A stretch of 64,000 nucleotides of DNA, taken from NCBI GenBank assembly GCA_001949185.1, contig BDGG01000017.1, forward strand, positions 1 to 64,000, written 5' to 3'. The position numbers and the translations under genes are program-made. The notes beneath the pieces are model-generated. The model worked only from the letters and a program-made list of their open reading frames with translations. It was not told the origin of the DNA and ran no database searches. This DNA is from Ramazzottius varieornatus. Its lineage: Eukaryota; Tardigrada; Eutardigrada; Parachela; Ramazzottiidae. This document shows, in pieces, positions 11,499-23,536 of this stretch (position 1 is the stretch's first letter; each line of letters opens with the position of its first letter).

Positions 11499-12303
11499 CA
11501 GTGTTGTTCCGATTATTGTAATTCGTAATTGAAAATGGCCTAATTTGACGGTTTTCGAATTTCGATATAACAAATTCAAATTGCCAATTCTGGGTTGGTC
11601 ATTTCGACTATATTAATCGGAATTGAATCGGAATTCCAAGAACGAGAAGATATTTTAATGTACAATTGAAATGCAAGATTTTGGTGATTCGAATCATTAC
11701 TGACACCAAAGAAGCACGCGGAATGCACATGGATATGTCACTTTCTCGCCTTGTGAATCACCTTCAGTGCTTGATTGACTGACTAATGGTGCTCTGGCGC
11801 ACGTACACAGCAGAATCAAAATGCGTATTTCGTACAAAGTTCTTCGCGAAGCTGCAGTTCGTCCTTGTATGACATGTACGTGACCAGTACCCGGTGGACC
11901 TTGCTAGGGTTCTGGTTCTCCAGTGGGGTTCAACTTTACGCCTCTGCGACGCACCGTGGCTCCTTCATGGAGCATAACAGTCCGTATTGACGACAGCCAT
12001 CCGTACTGGATACCTTGGGAACGGAGTATTCTCCGCGAAATACCAGAGGGTCAATCTAAACGCTTACCCATCCAACGCGTGCTACCGAACAGAAATGCCA
12101 ATTGTATGACAACTCAAGTTACAAAACCCCATCCCCATAATTCGAATAATTTCAATTGGTTGTCGAAATTTGAATTTGAATTAATCGTCATTGATGATCC
12201 AGCCAGGACGAGTCACCTGCAATTCAAGTTGCTGCTACGCAAGGGATTCCGATTAATTCGTAATTGCAGTTGAAACTGGAAAAGTCATATCGGAACAACA
12301 CTG
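11499..12303. mobile_element. hAT-like non-autonomous element with perfect 8-bp target duplication
   Basis: Terminal inverted repeats CAGTGTTGTTCCGAT and ATCGGAACAACACTG. The bases immediately outside are ACTGTGCC on both sides (11491-11498 and 12304-12311), a perfect 8-bp duplication diagnostic of hAT-type insertion. The 805-bp interior is rich in AATTCGAATT-like motifs and encodes no transposase. Confidence 0.88.
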
Positions 12304-12326
12304 ACTGTGCCACTGAGCCTTGTACA

Positions 12327-13510
12327 GTACGAGGAGGGAAACCTAACTTTCCTAATGGTCATACGTTAGTAAGAAAAATCCTAAAGGTAGCGCTGCCCAC
12401 TGCGAAGCCTAGACTACAGCCAGCTGGCGGCTGAGCAGAAGTTAGTAGTTTTCGCCAGTTAGCATTCGCAGTTCATTCAGGCCTTGATTGTACGATTGAC
12501 AACTCTAGACAGAAATTTCAGCACGTTTTGGCAACAGTCCCAGATGTAGCCATATCTCACCGTGGCGTGGACAGATTTCGCTGGTTCTGGTTTCAGGAGA
12601 TATCTAGAAGCTCATTCCTAATTTAGAGAGCAAGAGATAGCAGTGAAACTCTAGCAGTAACAAAGCATTTCCACCCAAGCAGCCGTCGTTTTCTGATCCT
12701 TTTCCGGTGACGTCATGCGCCACCGGAAAACAGGACAGCTGTAGCACAACTCCGTTTGTTTGCACTTCTCCTGTACAATTCTGCTTTCGGCAGTAAGTCT
12801 ACTTTTGTGCTACCGTTTGATACCTGGACAAATCTAGTTTGGCCATCGTGAGCCAAGATACAAGCAAACAACTTCCATCGATGAGTTACCGTGTCCCGCA
12901 GTTTGTCGTTCAACGCCAGATGAGCAACAACTTGGAGATAACTTCCGGAGTGGTGTGGAGGGAGCTCGTTGGACTGGCTACAGAACAGCTTCCACGTATC
13001 AAAAACAGGGCAAAATGAGGTTCAAAAGGTTGGAGATCAGTAAATGAAATGGTTTGTCATCAGCAAGGGAGCCGAGGGATTCAGGCAAATTTTGCGAAAG
13101 CAATGCGTTTTCGCTCAGAAGTTAGTAAAGTTTTCGCCGTTCCGACTTTCATTAGAAATCATAGGGAAAGTGTATCGGCGCACTGGGCCACGCCACCCAG
13201 TCCCATCGATTTCTATATGATTTCGCTTATATGTGGTTTACTGGCTCAGCTTGCTCTGCCCTCTGCAGAGAGCGTGCTCCCTAATATCGAGCTCCATTTT
13301 CAAATGGCTTCCCATCTGGAATTTCTGTCGTCATGATCTCCCGCTGATTCCGGGTTGTCTGGCTTAGGATGGAGTAAGGTGTGGGAGGATGCTTGTCAAT
13401 TAATTTATGATTTCGGATTTTCGGTACCTCATGGTAGATAAGAAAATTGTTAGTTAGTCAGGTATTCGCCAGTACGGCGAGTTAGAAAAGTTGGGACTTG
13501 CTCCTCGTAC
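12327..13510. mobile_element. GTAC-terminal inverted-repeat element (copy 3, long)
   Basis: The ends are GTACGAGGAG and CTCCTCGTAC. Sub-terminal CCTAACTTTCC and the reverse complement of TTAGAAAAGTTGG continue the pairing. Interior stretches repeat GTTAGTA..TTCGCC motifs near both ends. At 1184 bp it is the longest member here, and no convincing ORF remains. Confidence 0.65.
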
Positions 13511-13829
13511 ATATCCTGGTAGGTCCAGCTTCTCCCCAATACTGCGGATACCACGCACGAGCACCGCAATGGGTTTCACCAGGGCTTCGACGCATATATC
13601 TTCATCCGTACAGTATCCAGAGCTACACCAGCAAGTTCCGGTCCAAATTCCGCGGAGTGGATATCCCCCGGCAAGCAGGTAAAGTAAATCAGAACTGACA
13701 AGCTTTCCACTTCGGCACGACTAAATACCGTAAATGCTGGAAAACGGGAGAAAGGGAGACAGACTATTAATGTCATGAGAGGTCCCAGACAGCTAAAAAA
13801 CTGAAAGCTTAAAGAAAAGGCAATTACGG

Positions 13830-15892
13830 CTAGCGCTGCTCTGTCCGGCTGAAACCGTTGATACTGTCATATCCCATGGGTACCCCTCTGGACGAAAAGC
13901 TCTGGATCAACCAGTTGCTTTCGCCACTATCCTGCAGCTCCTCCACGTCCTGCCCCACTTCCCACGGTCGTTTTTTCCTTTGCTCTTCCGGTACACTCAG
14001 TAGCCTGTCTCTGCTATAATAATTGGCCCACACCATGCCCAAACTGGTGACGACCGCCACCACCGCCAGCACCAAGAAGAAAATGATCATGTGCTTCCAC
14101 GCCACACTGTCCATCATACTGTAACGTTCCTGGTCCAGGACACCACCCACGATCAGCGCCACCGTACCCGTACCTATCAAAGCCTCATGCTCAACATTGC
14201 AAGTTTGACAGCAACTGTTGTCCAAAGCTCCAGAAGACAAATCCAAAATTCCAGTTCTGGGCAAACAGGCTCAGAAGGTTCACTTTACCAAGTGGCGCAG
14301 GCTTCCAGTCAGTATCATGGAAAACGTGCGCCACTTTAGTGAACGATCTGGGCGAGCCTTGCAAGTGACGCAGGCTGCTGGCCGAAAACACCGACTGCAT
14401 GCGCCACTTCTTGTTCACCCGAGCGCGGTTTTGTGGGCTGTCAATTCGTACCTGTGTAGCGCAGGAACTTTAAGAGTCCCGTAGCGAAGCCTCGCGTACC
14501 GGGTGGCGCGACCAGCGACATGCTATTGGAGGCTGTGGGGTCGAACAAGACAAAGCCCAAGCCGATGAGGATGGTCAGCAGGTATGCCTGAACGGCCATG
14601 GAGGACAGGTAGGCGATCAAACCTGTCATGATGACCAGTGTGCCAGCCGTCATCCAGTAGTCTCGACGACCCGTCAGGTACACCAGGAAGTTGACCAGCG
14701 GGATGACAAGACTAAAGTAGTAGACGGTACCAATCACCCAGATGGCGTTCTTCTCGCTGAAACCCGCCAAACTCTGAAACCAGCAAATATATTTTATACA
14801 ATCTTCTACGGCAATGTTTCGAGAATGTGCATCAGTGTACCGCAAGAAGACCGGCTCCGTTGCCAGTGAGGGTTGTGATGATACAAAAGACCAGCAGGTA
14901 GGTGGCCGCGAAGAACCAGTAGACGGCGCCAACCTTCACTATAAAATCAGATGCCTTCCTCTTTGAAGTTTCCCACTTGCTTTCGTCTTGGTAGATGTCA
15001 TCTAGATGCTCGTTTTCGTCTACCATGGCTTGTATGCAGGACGTGACGACACTGGCCATGGATATACCCACGGCGATCCATATCGTCTTGCTCATACCTA
15101 GCGAGTCGAGAACTTCGCCGGCAATGAGGAAGCTCAAGGCGGAACCTAAGCCAAGGAAGTTTTGGTACAACGATGGGTAAGACGGGAAATTTCAGTTTGG
15201 GAAAGCACGCGTACCTAAGCGGGAGGCAAAAATGTACAGGGTGTGGGCTGGTAGGTTGTGCTTCCAAAAGTGGTCGATGCGATGGGCACAGACCGTCGTC
15301 CGGATACCGTTGCCCGCACCGTAGATCAGACGACCGATGAGCAGAAGGGCGTAAGCTTCGGCCGTTGTGTCTGAGTAAGAACCTCCGACGAAGACCAACC
15401 TGAGCCAGGAAAAATAAAAGATACCGTAGCGAAAAATTTCCCGCACCTATCATGCACCTGCATTCTCCCTTCATTCTACGGGCTGGGTCGATTTAGTATG
15501 CAGGTGCGTGAAAGCGACGGTTTTGTTGGCTCTTCTTTCGGTTTTGTCAGAAGTCGAACGAAGACTTACGAGCCACAAAAAAGGAAGAAGGACGAAGTCC
15601 AGAGTAGACTGCGTTGTCCATAATGACCGATGAGGAGTGCAGCGATGACAGCAGTTATACCGGAAGCGTAGGTGATGCCGGTAGTCAGGCTGTTGTACTG
15701 GATATTGCTGAATTGGTAACAACGATCAGGCGCCTTGATGGCCCTCAAGCTTTGGTTACAAGGAAGTGAGCAGGCTAGCGAGGATCCCTGTAGTCTTCGA
15801 CTCAAGGAACTGACAATGTCCGAGAAGAAGTTGGAGGCCAGACCGGAGAAGCAGCAGAATGTTAAGACCGTCCATCGCTGCCGGCTCGTCAT
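13830..15892 (-). CDS. MFS transporter, MFSD1-like, 492 aa
   Basis: A multi-pass membrane transporter of the major facilitator superfamily. The closest family I can suggest is MFSD1, a lysosomal dipeptide exporter in vertebrates, but that is from pattern only. Exons: 15892-15570, 15399-15215, 15145-14841, 14773-14452 and 14173-13830, all in phase. The first helix is WTVLTFCCFSGLASNFFSDI. The region LLIGRLIYGAGNGIRTTVCA corresponds to the helix-4 RFxxGxG motif of MFSD1-type carriers. Helices VYWFFAATYLLVFCII and AYLLTILIGLGFVLF follow. The C-terminal tail after IIFFLVLAVVAVVTSLGMVW is cytosolic and acidic. The start is the first ATG, since upstream codons include only a GTG. The fourth intron carries two palindromes. 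Confidence 0.8.
14272..14420. repeat. intronic palindrome, locus 5 (two hairpins)
   Basis: The first hairpin has arms CAAGTGGCGCAGGCTTCCAG and AACGTGCGCCACTTTAG. The second is more diverged. Both lie in the last intron of the MFS gene. Confidence 0.75.
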
Positions 15893-16044
15893 TGCATAAT
15901 TCACCGCGACAAAAGATACATCAGTAACGATACAGGAAGTAGCGGAATGAGATTATCCTGGCGCGGAAGGATGACAGTATCGCATTTCGAACAGAGCAGT
16001 ATCGTGCTAATCCAGACTTGATATGGAAGGTCGCCAAACGAACC

Positions 16045-16190
16045 ATAAGATCGTTATCTTGAGTGGCGCATGCTTCCAGCAAATGACACTGAGAGTGTGC
16101 GTCACTTGAGAATACAATCTCGGCGAGTTCTTCCACGTGGCGCACGCCTCCAACCGAAAACAATGTGAACGTGCGCCACTTGAGAAAAAA
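16045..16190. repeat. palindrome, locus 6 (two hairpins), intergenic
   Basis: Arms GAGTGGCGCATGCTTCCAG with GTGTGCGTCACTTGAG, then ACGTGGCGCACGCCTCCAA with ACGTGCGCCACTTGAG. It lies between the start of the MFS gene and the end of RPAP1, the only locus found outside an intron. Confidence 0.75.
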
Positions 16191-16475
16191 GTTCCCGTGT
16201 GCTGTGCATAGTTCGCTACTGGAAATTCCCTAACTTTCCGGCGCTGTTGAGCCTAAATCTAACTAAGAAACGAGAACGTAGAAGCTTCTGGCGAATTACG
16301 AGAGCAAAGCCCGAAAGCGTTTTAGGTTTGGCGGTTCGGTTCACCGCAGTATAGAAGTACGAAAGAGCTTGGTGACGTCAGTGCAGGCGCAGTGCAAGCA
16401 AGAAAAACGACGGAAAACAACTTTGAAAGACTCTTCCTCATTCTGACAGGTCTTATCAAAGATTTAGAGAAAACA

Positions 16476-19400
16476 TTAGCTTCTAATAGAATAAAGCGGT
16501 AAATTTTTAGAAACCTGCAGGACGTCGTCGTGTAGCTCAATCACAGCTTCTGGGTTCGCACAAGGTCCTTTGTACCGTAAAATATGCTGGGTCAAAATAC
16601 TCTGCAGACAAAGAAGACGCGACCACAATTCAAAAGTGGCTGAAAACCCGGATGATGTGTCGAAGGATGTTACCATTCACTGTAGACTTACTGTTTCATT
16701 GGCTTGGAGGAAGCGACTAAGTTTGTCCATCAGGGCAACTTCCGGTTGAGTAGAAGGCTTCTGCTCTAACTTGGACGCCTGCTGACGGTGGAAGAAGTGG
16801 TTGAGATGTCGCACTGCGATGAGGTACATCAACGGTGTCCGCTTTTCGGTGATGTTCTGCGTCATGAGCAGCAGGAAGTACTGACCGAGAAGACTGACGC
16901 TAGTTTCAGGCGGGTCCAGATGCAACTTCACCGGATAACACAACTGCAACAAGTAAACACAACCGTAGAAATACCGTAGAAAATTTCCAAGATTGGGGGA
17001 GGAGTAAAGCGAAGTACCAGATTACATCTGGAACGAGATACAAGTTAATAATCAAAGCAACTGTAATCTCAAGAGTGGAAAAACAAATTACTTTTTTTCG
17101 TTTAGAATATAATGATACTTTCTTTAAAAGATATCTCGATGTTCATGCTTTTGTGGATGGAATTTGCTGTGGCGATAACGACACTTACGTTGTGATGGTT
17201 GAGTGCGCCGACGCTCCAGGCTTGTTTCTCCGGTCCCCAGAACTTGGCGCGGAAAGCCGAAGGTTGGTGTTGCAGAGTAGGAAGAAGAACGTACTGGGCG
17301 AAGACCGGGTCGCCATACGAACTGGCGACGAAATCGTCAAGAAGGCCATCGTAACTGTAAACAGATGTCAAAACCGTCGGTACTTTACCGTCTACTGACT
17401 TGAACTAACAGACGGTGTGTACACCCGATTAGACGAAATGCGAGCTCAGCAAACAAACGCGTCAGAATTTTTTTCCCCAGTGGCGTACTTTTCCAGTGTT
17501 ATGAGCTGGGAGCGAGCGCCACTTGAGAAGAACGTCGGCAAGATTGTTTACCCAAGGGGCGCACGTTTTCGGTGTTGCAGTCTGGAAGCGTGCGCCGCTC
17601 AGAAAACCATCTTGTCGAGTCTATTTGTCCAAGCTTCCAAATGCGTTTGGCACTTACAAATCGATGATAGGTTTGTTCTTGACTTTTGCTTCGGAAGCGA
17701 ACTTCAGAAGCGGCTTCTTTGACGACGGAGAAGTAGTGCAGAGTATCGAGAGGATGACTTGAAGAGCTGTCTTGACGAACGGCTCCCGATACCAGCCATC
17801 TATCAAGGTGAACCGTTGTACTGTTGAAAGGTTTTCAAAACAGATGCAAGGTGGGAGGTCGGCAAAGGAAACGGGAAAGTTTGTTATCTCAAGTGGCGCA
17901 AAATTCGAGTCAACAACAATGCAGAGGTGCGCCACTTGGGGAAAACAATTAATCTCGACCATCGTTTTTCCAATTGGCGCACGCTTCTAGCCAATGACAC
18001 TGGAAGTGTGCGCCAGTTGGGAAAGAAATCTCTTATTTTTTTTCAACCGGCGCAGTTTCCAGTGATATTCGCTTGAAGCGTGCGTCACTCGAGATAACAC
18101 TTGTACGTTTCGTTAGCCCGTCTTCACGAAAAACCCTTCCGGCTACCTTCGGAAAAAAAGTCTGCCAAGAAGGCGTAAATCTCATCGAAGCGCAGAGTCT
18201 TGCCGCGGTTTTCCGCGACAATCTTGATGGAGAAAGTGAGCCAGAAGAAATACCCACGAACACAACTGGGCAAGCTAGAAAAGGGACCGAGAAGGAAATT
18301 CAAGTATCAATAGATAAATTTGGTAGATTACAATACGTTTTTCTGGAACCACTGACCTGTTGGGTTGAACTTTGTCCATTGCACTTCCCCATTTCTGGAC
18401 GTACGAGAAGCACTCGAGCATCCAGGAAGAAGTGAAGACGGTTGGATCACGGGAAGGAAAGGCCAGGGACTGAGCCTGGGAAGAGTCGGTCAAGCCGAGC
18501 GGAGTCAAGTCCGAGAAGATCGTCGCGGTCGTTTGAGCGTCTTTCTGCAGCTGGCCTTCGTCAAACGAGAAGAGAGTCTTCTGGAAAAACTCGAAGGGGA
18601 CCGACGAGTTATTTCTTCTGCAAGACAAACCCGAACATACTTCGCGGTATTTTCTTGCTGGAATTTCAGTTCAGCAAAAACGCCCTTCGGTTTCGAAATT
18701 CCAGAAATTCCCTTTTTTCTAGAATATTTTTTGTGCGTTATCAACTCATCGTCCAACAATTTTACCGAAAGGAATTTCGTACTTGAGTTTAGGATAGCTG
18801 AATATTATTCTGGTCAAGAACTCTGTCAATTCCGCCGTTTGGTTTTGCGCCATGTACGGAACGAGATGTAAGGCTGCGCGGTAGACCACTCCGAAGTCCA
18901 TTTCAGCAGTCGCATCGACCCAGAAAAAAAGTAAGAAATCGCTCATACATTCGCTCACATCATCTACTACTAACGCGAAACAAACTCAAGCTTTAGAAAG
19001 GGTACGAGCCTATGGATAGACAGGAAACCAGGAAATACCTCTAGAATTCTCAGAGACAACCGGACAGCATTCGCCAGCACACGAACGGCGTACGACATCC
19101 AAAAGTCCTTCGGCATTTGTGAGTACTCTGGAATATCCTTTAAAAACTTCGCCAAGCCAGTACTCAACTTCGAAATCTTCGAAAGAAAGCAAAAAATCAA
19201 AAAGAAACCGACAGACGAGCAGACGGTAAACAATAAGCCAAAGATTATCGTCCACCTGCATACCAAGCAACAGATCGACAGTCCACCCTGCATGTACGCA
19301 GGTGGATGATGGAAAGTTTGAACCGGCGACAACCAAAACTGAACAGCATCATCATCCACCTACTATACAACAACACATACAGATAAACGAGTCAACGTGT

Positions 19401-22400
19401 ATGCAGGTGAATGATCGAATGATCTGGCCACCCTATACCTTCATTCGAAAATTCATTACTTCCTTCACACTCACGCGATTTTCATAATTCGAACGTCTCT
19501 GCAAAGACCAGAATTTTATCTGGTTCTTCTAGCTATAGTGTGACTTTCGCAATACGGAGCCAAAAACAAGGGTATTTTGCGGGTTCGTAGGGCTGAATAC
19601 AGCAAGTTGATTTGTTAATTTTGCCACAAGAAAGTCACGTGGTCGAGAAGGTAAAACTCTGGTCTTCATAGAGACGTTCGAATTATGAAAAGCGCGTGAG
19701 TGTGAAGGAAGTCACGATTTCTTGAATGAAGGTATAGGGTGGCCAGATACTTATGGGCATGGGGCTCAGTGTAGATGCGCCCATGTACGCAAGTGGATGA
19801 GGACTTTGTTGTGTCTGCCGCCCAAATGACTGCACAAATTTATGCTTACGGCTTTGAACTCGGTCGCAGCGACTACCAGCAAGTCCAGAGCGTGGATGAT
19901 CAAGCCCATCGTGTGACGGTGTTGGAGAACTGGGTGAAGTGCGTCTCCGCCGTGAAGAAGCACGCCGTAGGAAGGTAGACTTTCGGCATCGGCGTGCGAG
20001 ATACTAGACACTCGTTTCTTCGTGTAAGAAGACTGCGAGATTACCCCAGAGCACTCGTTCAATATCACAGGAAGGAACTCACAGATGTCCTGGACCATCA
20101 CAGCGGACAAGCGGACGTAGTCATGACGTTCTTGCCGGCAGTACCGTACCGCGTAGAAAAGATAGGCGGACCTCAGCCGCCTACACTTCTCCTAGGCAAA
20201 AAAACCCAAGGACTTTATTCATCTCGTTTTGGCCAGTGTTACGCAGTTCACACCGCGTTTTCAGATTTCATCAGAAAATCTGTTGCTGAAAGAAATTTGG
20301 CAATTTTAGATCATTTCAGAGCTCGGCAAGCAAACTTGACAACATTGCTTCCCTAAGTGGCGCACGCTGCTAGCCAATTACAGTGAAAACATGCGCCACT
20401 TGGTGAAACAATCTTGTCAACATTTTCCCCAACAGGCGCAAACTTCCAACCAAAACCACCGAAAAAGTGCGCCGTCTTGTCGAGTTTGTCTACCGATTAC
20501 CGAACTCCTACTTTACCATTAGAAACAACAGCACACGTTCAATCAAGAATAGCTTTGGAAATCGTGTGCATACTTCCTGGTCACTGTTGAGAGTATTCTT
20601 CATGGTCATGTAACCATTTAGAATATTCCGAAAAACTAGAACCGCCATGGCGTCCGTCACGAGGGGTCTTTTAGTGTCACTCAACGCCAAACACTGTCCA
20701 AGGAAGGTTAGAACGCGTGCCGAACACGCACTATCCCAAGCCGTCAGCGTCCCGTCAGGTTTGGGAGCGGCTGAATGAATCAACTGCGGAAAGATATCTT
20801 CGATATCCCTGAAAGAATTCCAAAAACGGTTCACTGGAACTTCACGCCGAAATTAAATTGATTTAGAAAATCATTGCTCAGTTTCGACTTCCCATAATTT
20901 TCCGATTGAATTTCTTCTCGCGTTACCTTAAATTCTGCGGGCAGAACCCGTAATGGGAAAGAACGATTAGCAAGTTCAGGCTCTCAGTTACCAAATCTCG
21001 AACGGTTGGGTCGGCTATCACATTTCGTCTGTGAGGAAAAACAATTCAGAATTATTTTCAGAAATGACAGATTTATTACACTTTTGTTTCCCAATTTCGG
21101 AAGTTGAACTTGCAAAGCTACGATCCATCGAGAAGGTTGTTGGTACATCTTCATAGCCCAGGGTCTGGAGACGGGACCAAGAACGCTGGTCACTACCCGA
21201 AGAAGACGCATTTGGCTGAGCGGAGCTTTGACTGTCATGGCGTCGCTCATAAGGATGTCAAGCAAGGAGCTTTCTTCCGTGCAGATCTTCTGCGCGATCT
21301 CGACCGAATGCTGTACGAACCGGGTGGTGATGCGGAAGATACTAACGATCGTGGAAGGTTCGAGAGAGTCGGAAAATGAATGGAGAAGGTACTCTATTCG
21401 ACGAAGGATACCCGTCCTCAGAAAACCCTTTGGAAAAAAAACACCACTTTGAAAATTTGATCAGTATTTGGAAGCCTGGCAAACAGACTCAACAAGATTG
21501 TCTTTTCCATGTGGCGCACGCTTCCAGCCTATAACACTGGAGAAGTGCGCCACTTGGGAAAACAGTCTTGTTAAGCTGTTTGCCGAGCTCTTTATTTCTA
21601 GTGGTTCACAAAAGCTAAACAGCATTTTGGGAAACTATCATGAAATTAAGGAGCCCGTCGTACTTTTACAACATCTTGCTTGATGAGTTGAGCGTCGAGT
21701 ACTTCACTTTCGTCCGGTGTTTCATTATCGGTGGTCACTTCCGGGCACAGTTCGAAAAAGTATGGATCTCTATCGACGGTCAGAATCTCTTCCATTACAA
21801 ACTGCGCAGTAAAAGCGCGATCAGTTAATGCTTGGTAAAAAGGAGGCTATGAGTGAACAAGTACCTCGTCGATGTCGTTCACTAGTAAGGACTCGAGAGC
21901 CGTTAGAGCGGCGGCGATGAGAGGTAGCGAGGTGGAGTCGAGCAGGAAACGCAGTGGTAGAATCATGTCTTCGTCCACCATTTTGGCCAGAAGCGAGCCG
22001 CTGAGATATTCATCGTACAGTGAATGCTTCGCCTGAAAACACAGGAAAGTCAGATTGATGCTCAAAGCTCGGAACACACACATCTCGGACTACTCCCCGT
22101 TGCCACTTCCGGGTGAAAAGCCCGCCGCTGATGGCAAACCGACTGGACTTGCACTCAACAGCCAATTCATGGCAAGTCGATGAGTTAGAGTAGGGAACCG
22201 CTCAACTTTCCCTTGGCGGAAACCAGAATTTCACAAAATTTTCTTGTCCACGCTGGACTGTGCGGAATAATTTTTGGTAATCTCAAGGCGAAAGCGGGCG
22301 GTAAACCTTTAATGCCGACGCGAAAGCGGAAGTGAGCGGTACTTCAGGCAAGGTACATGAATTCGCGAATTTAAGGAATGCATTGCCGAAATTGCGTTTA

Positions 22401-23536
22401 TAACATTCAACTCATGGATGTTACAGTACAAACAAACCCAACTGTACATACGACAACAGTTTCCTGTGGTTGCCCATCATATAGATTGTTCGCAATGTGA
22501 CGCAACAAGGTTTACTTTTAAACATTTATCGTAATTATCATCGACGCGGGGCGGGCCGAAAAGAGTCACATCAAATATTAAGCGAGTTCAAGCGGTAACA
22601 ATTTCAGCAGATTCCCGGGCGGAAGCGGGCGGTAACCACCGCCAGCTTCCGCGCCGACCCGCCGCGTAATCCAATTCCCTACTCTACCGGATGAGTGTTG
22701 CATCACTAGCTTGTCACGTTTCGGCTCGCCATCGATATACCGCAGTATGGGGCTTCCAAGCAGCGGTAAATTTATGGCGTGTCAACTGGCTAAGAACTGA
22801 CTATATGGATTGATTGTTGATTGAACCACAACATACCTTGTGTAAAATGGCCGAAAATGTCTTCAAAGCCCAGAGCTTCTGCGGCGGAGAGGAACTTTGC
22901 AGGAGCGTCAATATCTCAACCAAAGTGTATCCAGGCTTCTACGACGAGGCCCACACTTGAAAATGAGACTGTAGGACGGAATGAATCAGAACGTACCTCA
23001 GGATCTGCGCCATGATGATGGAGGCCGGCAGTCACAGGTACGACAGTGTCTGGCGGTAGAATATTCCCTTTGGCATCGAAACGAGCTTCAAAGGTTCCTT
23101 TCTAGGAAAATAATTCCTAGTCGGAGGGTGATACGAAGAATAAAAGAATTTTTACCTCGTCAAAAGAAGTCACACCGAAAACCGGCTTCGTGTCCGGAAC
23201 GTTTCCGTCCATCCAAGCGAGCTTTTGTTTCTCCACGACACCTTCTAAGTTTAACTCTTCGATCTTTAAGTAAGAGCCTTCTGCTAATTTCTCGATTTTT
23301 GGTTTAGGAAGGATTGCTGGACCATCAGTGCCGAGAGAAACAGATGAAGTGTTAGCGACCGATGCTGCCTCGCTGTTTTTTGGCAGGACAGTTTGCGTCT
23401 CCGGAGTCGGCTCTGCTGGAAGTTCAATGGCGTTGCCTGTCAGTATCTGCTTCTCGCGCATCTTCTGCATGTAGTAACGACTCCGAGGCTTCGCTGGAGC
23501 AGCGGAATTCGGATTCGAGACGCTCGACTGCTGCAT
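16476..23536 (-). CDS. RPAP1: RNA polymerase II-associated protein 1 (RPAP1), about 1,100 aa
   Basis: RPAP1 binds RNA polymerase II and helps its assembly and nuclear import. Well-resolved exons: 23536-23156, 23101-22997, 22938-22837, 22032-21865, 21801-21664, 21427-21114, 21028-20927, 20808-20574, 20191-19789, then 18617-18357, 18265-18147, 17799-17658, 17354-17189, 16943-16692 and 16601-16476. Two further exons near 19195-19040 and 18970-18770 have uncertain junctions. Diagnostic stretches: ARFDAKGNILPPDTVVPVTA followed by GLHHHGADPE (RPAP1 C-terminal-domain signature), KPGYTLVEILTLL, KQDVVKGFLRTGILRRIEYL, and near the end SSYGDPVFAQYVLLP and LTQHILRYKGP, matching human SFGDHLFGALVLLP and RQHLLHYKLP. 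The 21113-21029 intron appears to be GC-AG. The N-terminal domain of vertebrate RPAP1 is not recognisable. An open stretch upstream (about 23590-23700) is separated by an in-frame TGA. Confidence 0.9.
17446..17640. repeat. intronic palindrome, locus 7 (two hairpins)
   Basis: It begins GCTCAGCAAACAAACGCG and contains CCAGTGGCGTACTTTTCCAG and GGGGCGCACGTTTTCG left arms with GAGCGCCACTTGAG and GTGCGCCGCTCAG right arms. It lies in the RPAP1 intron between exons ending 17658 and starting 17354 (17657-17355). Confidence 0.75.
17880..18112. repeat. intronic palindrome, locus 8 (three hairpins)
   Basis: Three hairpins in a row: CAAGTGGCGCAAAA/GGTGCGCCACTTGG, CAATTGGCGCACGCTTCTAG/GTGTGCGCCAGTTGG, and CAACCGGCGCAG/GTGCGTCACTCGAG. 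It lies in an RPAP1 intron (18146-17800). Confidence 0.75.
19418..19752. mobile_element. element with about 100-bp terminal inverted repeats
   Basis: The left end ATCTGGCCACCCTATACCTT is mirrored by AAGGTATAGGGTGGCCAGAT on the right. Pairing continues for about 100 bp through CTTCCTTCACACTCACGCG and CATAATTCGAACGTCTCT. It is inserted in an intron of RPAP1 and has no ORF. Confidence 0.82.
20322..20512. repeat. intronic palindrome, locus 9 (two hairpins)
   Basis: It begins GCTCGGCAAGCAAACTTGAC, then TAAGTGGCGCACGCTGCTAG/ATGCGCCACTTGG and a decayed second hairpin with AACAGGCGCAAACTTCC/GTGCGCCGTCTTG. It lies in an RPAP1 intron (20573-20192). Confidence 0.75.
21479..21590. repeat. intronic palindrome, locus 10 (near-complete single unit)
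   Basis: A near-complete unit: GGCAAACAGACTCAACAAGA outer arm, inner arms ATGTGGCGCACGCTTCCAG and AGAAGTGCGCCACTTGG, and outer arm CAGTCTTGTTAAGCTGTTTG on the other side. It lies in an RPAP1 intron (21663-21428) and is useful as the consensus. Confidence 0.85.
22186..22686. mobile_element. hAT-like non-autonomous element in RPAP1 intron
   Basis: Inverted ends TAGAGTAGGGAA and TTCCCTACTCTA enclose about 500 bp containing GCGGGCGGTAA repeats. The flanks CGATGAGT (left) and CGGATGAGT (right, one base offset) resemble an 8-bp target duplication with a small indel. No ORF is present. Confidence 0.6.
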
